9,486 bases of DNA, from assembly GCA_964361075.1 (NCBI GenBank), contig CAYHZL010000140.1:1-9486 (forward strand). The letters are read 5' to 3'. Numbering within the stretch: position 1 is the stretch's first letter; the number at the start of each line of letters is the position of its first letter. Below, one piece after another: positions 7,136 through 9,486 of the stretch. The stretch is from CAYHZL01 sp964361075. GTDB taxonomy: Bacteria > Bacteroidota > Ignavibacteria > UBA10030 > UBA8401. A model generated the notes under the pieces. The model saw nothing but the letters and a program-made list of their open reading frames with translations, searched no databases and was not told the DNA's origin. The position numbers and the translations under genes are program-made.

Positions 7136-8551
7136 TTATTCTTGATTTGCACTCAGCATTTGTTTCTTCCAATATAAATAAAACGGAATACCGGCAAGCA
7201 CAAGTAACAGACCAACAATCGAATCTGCAGTTTGCTGCACAATGGTATTAATAACAAACCACGTCGCCACAACAATAAAAATGATTGGCACAAAAGGATA
7301 ACCCGGCACTTTGTATGGGCGTTCGGCGTTTGGTTGTCTTATACGCAAAATAAAAACCGCACCTGCACCAAGTGCATAAAAAATCCATCCTGCAAAAATA
7401 ACGTAAGTGAAAATCTGGTCGTACGTACCGGTGAGAGTGAGAATACATGCCCACACTCCTTGCACAATAAGCGATTTTGCCGGCGTGCGAAATTTTGGAT
7501 GTACCGTTCCCATCCCTTTAAAAAACATTTTGTCTTTCGACATTGCAAAAAATACGCGCGCGGTTGTCATTGTTGTGGCATTCACTGTGCCGAATGTTGA
7601 AATCATCACCAATGCAGAAATAACCGCGCCGCCATAGCCGTGAAAAATATTTTCCATAACATCAGCGGCAACTAATTTTGAGGATGCAATTTGTTCAATC
7701 GGTAAGATGTATAAGTACGCGAGATTGGTAGCGACATAAATAATAATTACTGCTATCGTACCAAATACAAGTGCGAGAGGAATATTTTTCTTCGGCTCTT
7801 TTACTTCGCCGGCAAGAAATGTGAGACTGTTCCAGCCATCATACGACCACAAAGTTGCAATCATTGCAACACCGATTGCCGAAAGCAGTGCGCCCGATGA
7901 CGGCATTCCCCAGAGCGGAAAGAAATGTGCGGTGCTTCCATGTCCGACTGCGAATGCAAGAATAATAATGCTGCCGATGGCGGCAACTTTCAAAAAAGTA
8001 AACACATTGCCGAGCATCTCACCAAATTGCACACCGAAATAATTAATAATAGTAACAAGCACTGTTGCCGAAATTGCAATAAGTGTAACGCCAATATTTT
8101 TTAAAGGATAAATATTTCCGAGAAGCGGAAGTTTCCATGCTTCAAGTGCAGGACTAAGATGCGGGAGGTCAACGAAGTATCCGAAGTAGCGAGCGAAAGC
8201 AACGGCAATGGCAGCGATTGAACCTGTTTGATAAACGATAAATGTTGTCCAGCCAAAAAGAAATGCAGTCAGCTTGCCGTATGTAACACGAAAAAAAACA
8301 TACTGCCCGCCGGCTTCAGGAATCATGCCGGCAACTTCGGCATTGGTAAGCGCGCCGGCAAGCGTAAGCAAACCGGTAAGCACCCACACAAAAATCATTA
8401 AGCCCGGAATTTGTAATGTGGCGGCAACATTTTGCGGTGTGAGAAAAATTCCGGAACCAATCACTGAACCGATCACAACCATGATTGAAGAAAATAATCC
8501 TAATCGGCGGTTGAGTGTGGTTTCGGGTGCGGCTGTTGTAGATGTGTGCAT
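7136..8551 (-). CDS. APC-superfamily amino acid permease
   Basis: This 471-residue inner-membrane transporter has about twelve hydrophobic segments, the usual APC size and topology. Family marks are GSVIGSGIF (28-36, the unwound TM1 substrate-binding stretch), WSYDGWN (235-241, in the region of TM6), GEVKEPKKNIP (248-258) and RPYKVPGYPFVP (411-422) before the last segments. The YDGWN and RPYKVPG signatures resemble the L-type (LAT) branch, which includes bacterial Ser/Thr exchangers such as SteT, but substrate and exchange mode cannot be deduced. The open frame extends upstream to 8701. I place the start at the ATG at 8551 because it gives a short hydrophilic N-terminus before TM1, while the extra 50 residues would read through the terminator of the neighbouring gene. 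No good Shine-Dalgarno is visible. A terminator follows at 7068-7093. Confidence 0.92.
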   Translation of the reverse strand: MHTSTTAAPETTLNRRLGLFSSIMVVIGSVIGSGIFLTPQNVAATLQIPGLMIFVWVLTGLLTLAGALTNAEVAGMIPEAGGQYVFFRVTYGKLTAFLFGWTTFIVYQTGSIAAIAVAFARYFGYFVDLPHLSPALEAWKLPLLGNIYPLKNIGVTLIAISATVLVTIINYFGVQFGEMLGNVFTFLKVAAIGSIIILAFAVGHGSTAHFFPLWGMPSSGALLSAIGVAMIATLWSYDGWNSLTFLAGEVKEPKKNIPLALVFGTIAVIIIYVATNLAYLYILPIEQIASSKLVAADVMENIFHGYGGAVISALVMISTFGTVNATTMTTARVFFAMSKDKMFFKGMGTVHPKFRTPAKSLIVQGVWACILTLTGTYDQIFTYVIFAGWIFYALGAGAVFILRIRQPNAERPYKVPGYPFVPIIFIVVATWFVINTIVQQTADSIVGLLLVLAGIPFYLYWKKQMLSANQE

Positions 8552-8585
8552 AAGGTTGTATTTATTATTGCGAATGTGTGTAATA

Positions 8586-8603
8586 ATTTTCTGTTGAGAA
8601 AAT
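8586..8603 (-). other. AT-rich hairpin upstream of the permease start
   Basis: attttct (8586-8592) and agaaaat (8597-8603) form a 7-bp stem with a 4-base loop, 35 bases before the permease ATG. A weak leftward promoter-like pair (ttgctt and tatttt, 17 apart, about 8602-8630) overlaps it. It could be an mRNA leader structure or chance in AT-rich DNA. Confidence 0.2.
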
Positions 8604-8654
8604 ACAGATTCACCGATGAAGAAGCAATGCAGAGCTGCTTTCTCTTTAAAATAT

Positions 8655-8681
8655 AAAACCCTGTTTGATGAACAGGGTTTT
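8655..8681 (-). terminator. Terminator of the small secreted repeat protein gene
   Basis: aaaaccctgtt (8655-8665) and aacagggtttt (8671-8681) make a perfect 11-bp stem with a 5-base loop. Read leftward, the stem ends in a four-T arm followed by AT-rich sequence. It lies 23 bases beyond the stop codon of the gene at 8705-8917 and separates it from the permease gene. Confidence 0.75.
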
Positions 8682-8704
8682 GTGAAAAAGGTGAAAAACA
8701 AAAA

Positions 8705-8917
8705 TTATTTTTTCATTTCGTGTTTCATTTCTTTCTTTTCTTTTTTAGCCGCTTTCATTTTGTGTTTCATTTCTTTCTTTTCCTTCTTTGCCTCTTTCAT
8801 TTCGTGCTTCATTTCTTTTTTCGCTTCTTTCATTTCTTCTTTCTTTGTTTCTTGCGCGAACGATGTGGTGGTAAGAACAAAGATCAAAGCAAGCATCAAT
8901 ACAAATACTTTTTTCAT
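8705..8917 (-). CDS. Small secreted Lys/Glu/Met/His-rich repeat protein, function unknown
   Basis: This 70-residue protein starts with a clear signal peptide (1-21: MKK, a hydrophobic core, then SFA before QE). The mature 49 residues are almost entirely K, E, M, H and A. A 14-residue unit recurs as two full copies and one shorter by three residues. H38, H52 and H66 sit in MKHEM, MKHKM and MKHEM, each 14 apart; Met or Ala recur every seven residues (36, 43, 50, 57, 64), so a charged amphipathic helix or coiled coil is likely. A strong Shine-Dalgarno, signal peptide, own terminator and in-frame DNA repeats argue that it is a real gene. I do not recognise a named family. The MxHxM clusters allow metal (copper or silver) or haem binding, and the many lysines allow binding to acidic surfaces; both are guesses. 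Confidence 0.8.
   Translation of the reverse strand: MKKVFVLMLALIFVLTTTSFAQETKKEEMKEAKKEMKHEMKEAKKEKKEMKHKMKAAKKEKKEMKHEMKK
8711..8827. repeat. In-gene tandem repeat, 42-bp unit
   Basis: Three tandem copies (8711-8752, 8753-8794, 8795-8827), each beginning tttcattt on the plus strand, encode the 14-residue protein repeat. The third copy lacks nine bases, an in-frame loss of three codons. All differences keep the reading frame, which indicates selection on the protein or recent expansion by slippage. Confidence 0.8.
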
Positions 8918-8921
8918 ACAA

Positions 8922-8927
8922 ACCTCC
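8922..8927 (-). promoter_or_regulatory. Strong Shine-Dalgarno for the small secreted protein
   Basis: Read leftward, ggaggt lies four bases before the ATG at 8917. It is the best ribosome binding site in the window, fixes the start, and suggests high translation of this small protein. Confidence 0.8.
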
Positions 8928-8966
8928 GTAAAAAGTTATGGGCAGTTCCAAAAATTAAGTTTTTTT

Positions 8967-9033
8967 CGCCACTAAGACACAAAGACACGAAGAAAACAAA
9001 TAATAATAAACATTTTGCGTCTTTGCGAGAAAT
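8967..9033. repeat. Dispersed-repeat-like element (cgccactaagacac...ctttgcgag)
   Basis: The left end cgccactaagacacaaagac and the right end ttgcgtctttgcgag are imperfect inverted copies (11 of 16 positions in the best alignment) around an AT-rich centre. The word cactaagacacaaagacac resembles intergenic repeats I recall from diverse bacterial genomes, but I cannot verify this here. The rest of the gap, 9034-9138, is AT-rich, and I see no gene or convincing terminator in it. Confidence 0.4.
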
Positions 9034-9138
9034 TTTTTTTTCAATTTATAGAACCGCCCTTATGATTAAAAAGAGAATTAAGGTATTAACAACAAAGGAA
9101 CTATTTCAAAGTTATTAAAGGTGAAGAATAGACGCAAG

Positions 9139-9486
9139 TTAATTAATATTAACTGTCGGCAAAATTATGGAAAATGTAGTTCCATTGCCCACAACGCTAT
9201 CCACCATAATCGTTCCGCCATGCGATTCAACGATCCATTTTGCAATGGAAAGCCCAAGTCCGGTGCCGCCCATTTCACGCGACCGTCCTTTGTCCACACG
9301 ATAAAATCTGTCAAATATTTTTGCTTGTTCTTCTTTCGGTATTCCGATTCCGCTATCGCGCACAGTAATAATTGCCGAACCGTTTTCTTTGGTGAGTGCA
9401 AGAATAACGTTGCCGTTTTCAGGCGTATATTTGATTGCGTTATCAACAAGATTAAGAATTACCTGGCGCAATCGCACCTCGTCTCC
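9139..9486 (-). CDS. Sensor histidine kinase, C-terminal ATPase domain (partial)
   Basis: Only the last 115 residues are present; the 5' part lies beyond the right edge and the frame is open to the last base. The segment is a canonical HATPase_c domain, which binds ATP and phosphorylates the conserved His of a two-component sensor. Boxes in order are N (LNLVDNAIKYTP, with N12 and N16), G1 (DSGIGIP, 44-50), F (IFDRFYRVD, 57-65) and G2 (GGTGLGLSIAK, 73-83). All key residues are intact, so the kinase should be active. The pattern resembles PhoR/EnvZ-type HisKA kinases, but the sensor domain and His box are not in view, so the stimulus is unknown. The apparent start near 9477 is an internal gtg codon, not the true start. 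The cognate regulator is not in the window. Confidence 0.93.
   Translation of the reverse strand, partial: GDEVRLRQVILNLVDNAIKYTPENGNVILALTKENGSAIITVRDSGIGIPKEEQAKIFDRFYRVDKGRSREMGGTGLGLSIAKWIVESHGGTIMVDSVVGNGTTFSIILPTVNIN

Noticed and set aside
7012..7251. Plus-strand open frame of 79 codons
   Set aside because: Its first half is REP-like element and terminator, and its end overlaps the permease gene on the other strand. It has no ribosome binding site.
8552..8701. N-terminal extension of the permease to 8701
   Set aside because: It would translate through the perfect hairpin terminator of the neighbouring gene, and the extra 50 residues have no permease character. The start at 8551 gives the family-typical N-terminus.
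8711..8827. CRISPR-like array because of regular repeats
   Set aside because: The repeats are directly adjacent with no unique spacers, and they encode a protein repeat in frame.
8616..9118. Two overlapping plus-strand frames rich in Phe, Ser and His
   Set aside because: They are the antisense of the Lys/Glu repeat gene. The minus-strand frame has the signal peptide, Shine-Dalgarno and terminator.
1..9486. tRNA, rRNA, riboswitch, prophage, defence or toxin-antitoxin genes
   Set aside because: I scanned for these by eye on both strands and saw no supporting sequence. Faint or unfamiliar small RNAs cannot be excluded without covariance-model searches.

Overview
The window looks like chromosomal DNA from a Gram-negative bacterium of the Bacteroidota-Chlorobiota-Ignavibacteriota (FCB) group. 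The reasons are a moderately AT-rich composition, AT-rich intergenic gaps full of palindromes, and an outer-membrane protein that joins a metalloprotease-like domain, a PD40 propeller and an Omp85-like barrel. Clear Shine-Dalgarno sites precede only two of the five visible starts. The lineage is inference; there is no rRNA or other marker gene to confirm it.

Layout: three genes run rightward and three leftward, meeting at about 6930-7135. Rightward are rnr (ribonuclease R, 181-2343), the large outer-membrane protein (2587-5688) and a membrane-anchored diheme cytochrome c (5937-6929). Leftward, from the right edge, are the 3' end of a sensor histidine kinase gene (9139-9486, cut by the window), a small secreted Lys/Glu/Met/His repeat protein (8705-8917) and an APC-superfamily amino acid permease (7136-8551). 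No gap exceeds 250 bases. Most genes are followed by their own terminator-like hairpin, so they look monocistronic and I see no operon.

The intergenic gaps are the most structured part. There is a 16-bp perfect palindrome just downstream of a plausible promoter before rnr, and a 99-bp compound palindrome between rnr and the outer-membrane gene. A two-hairpin REP-like element is wedged between the convergent terminators of the cytochrome and permease genes. A fourth element (cgccactaagacac...) lies between the small secreted protein and the kinase. These resemble non-autonomous dispersed repeats, but copy number cannot be seen from one window.

Functionally the genes are mixed: RNA turnover, the cell envelope, periplasmic electron transfer, amino acid uptake, and two-component signalling. 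I see no defence island, phage, CRISPR or biosynthetic cluster. The strongest leads are the three-module outer-membrane protein and the 70-residue secreted repeat protein. Neither is proof of a new system.
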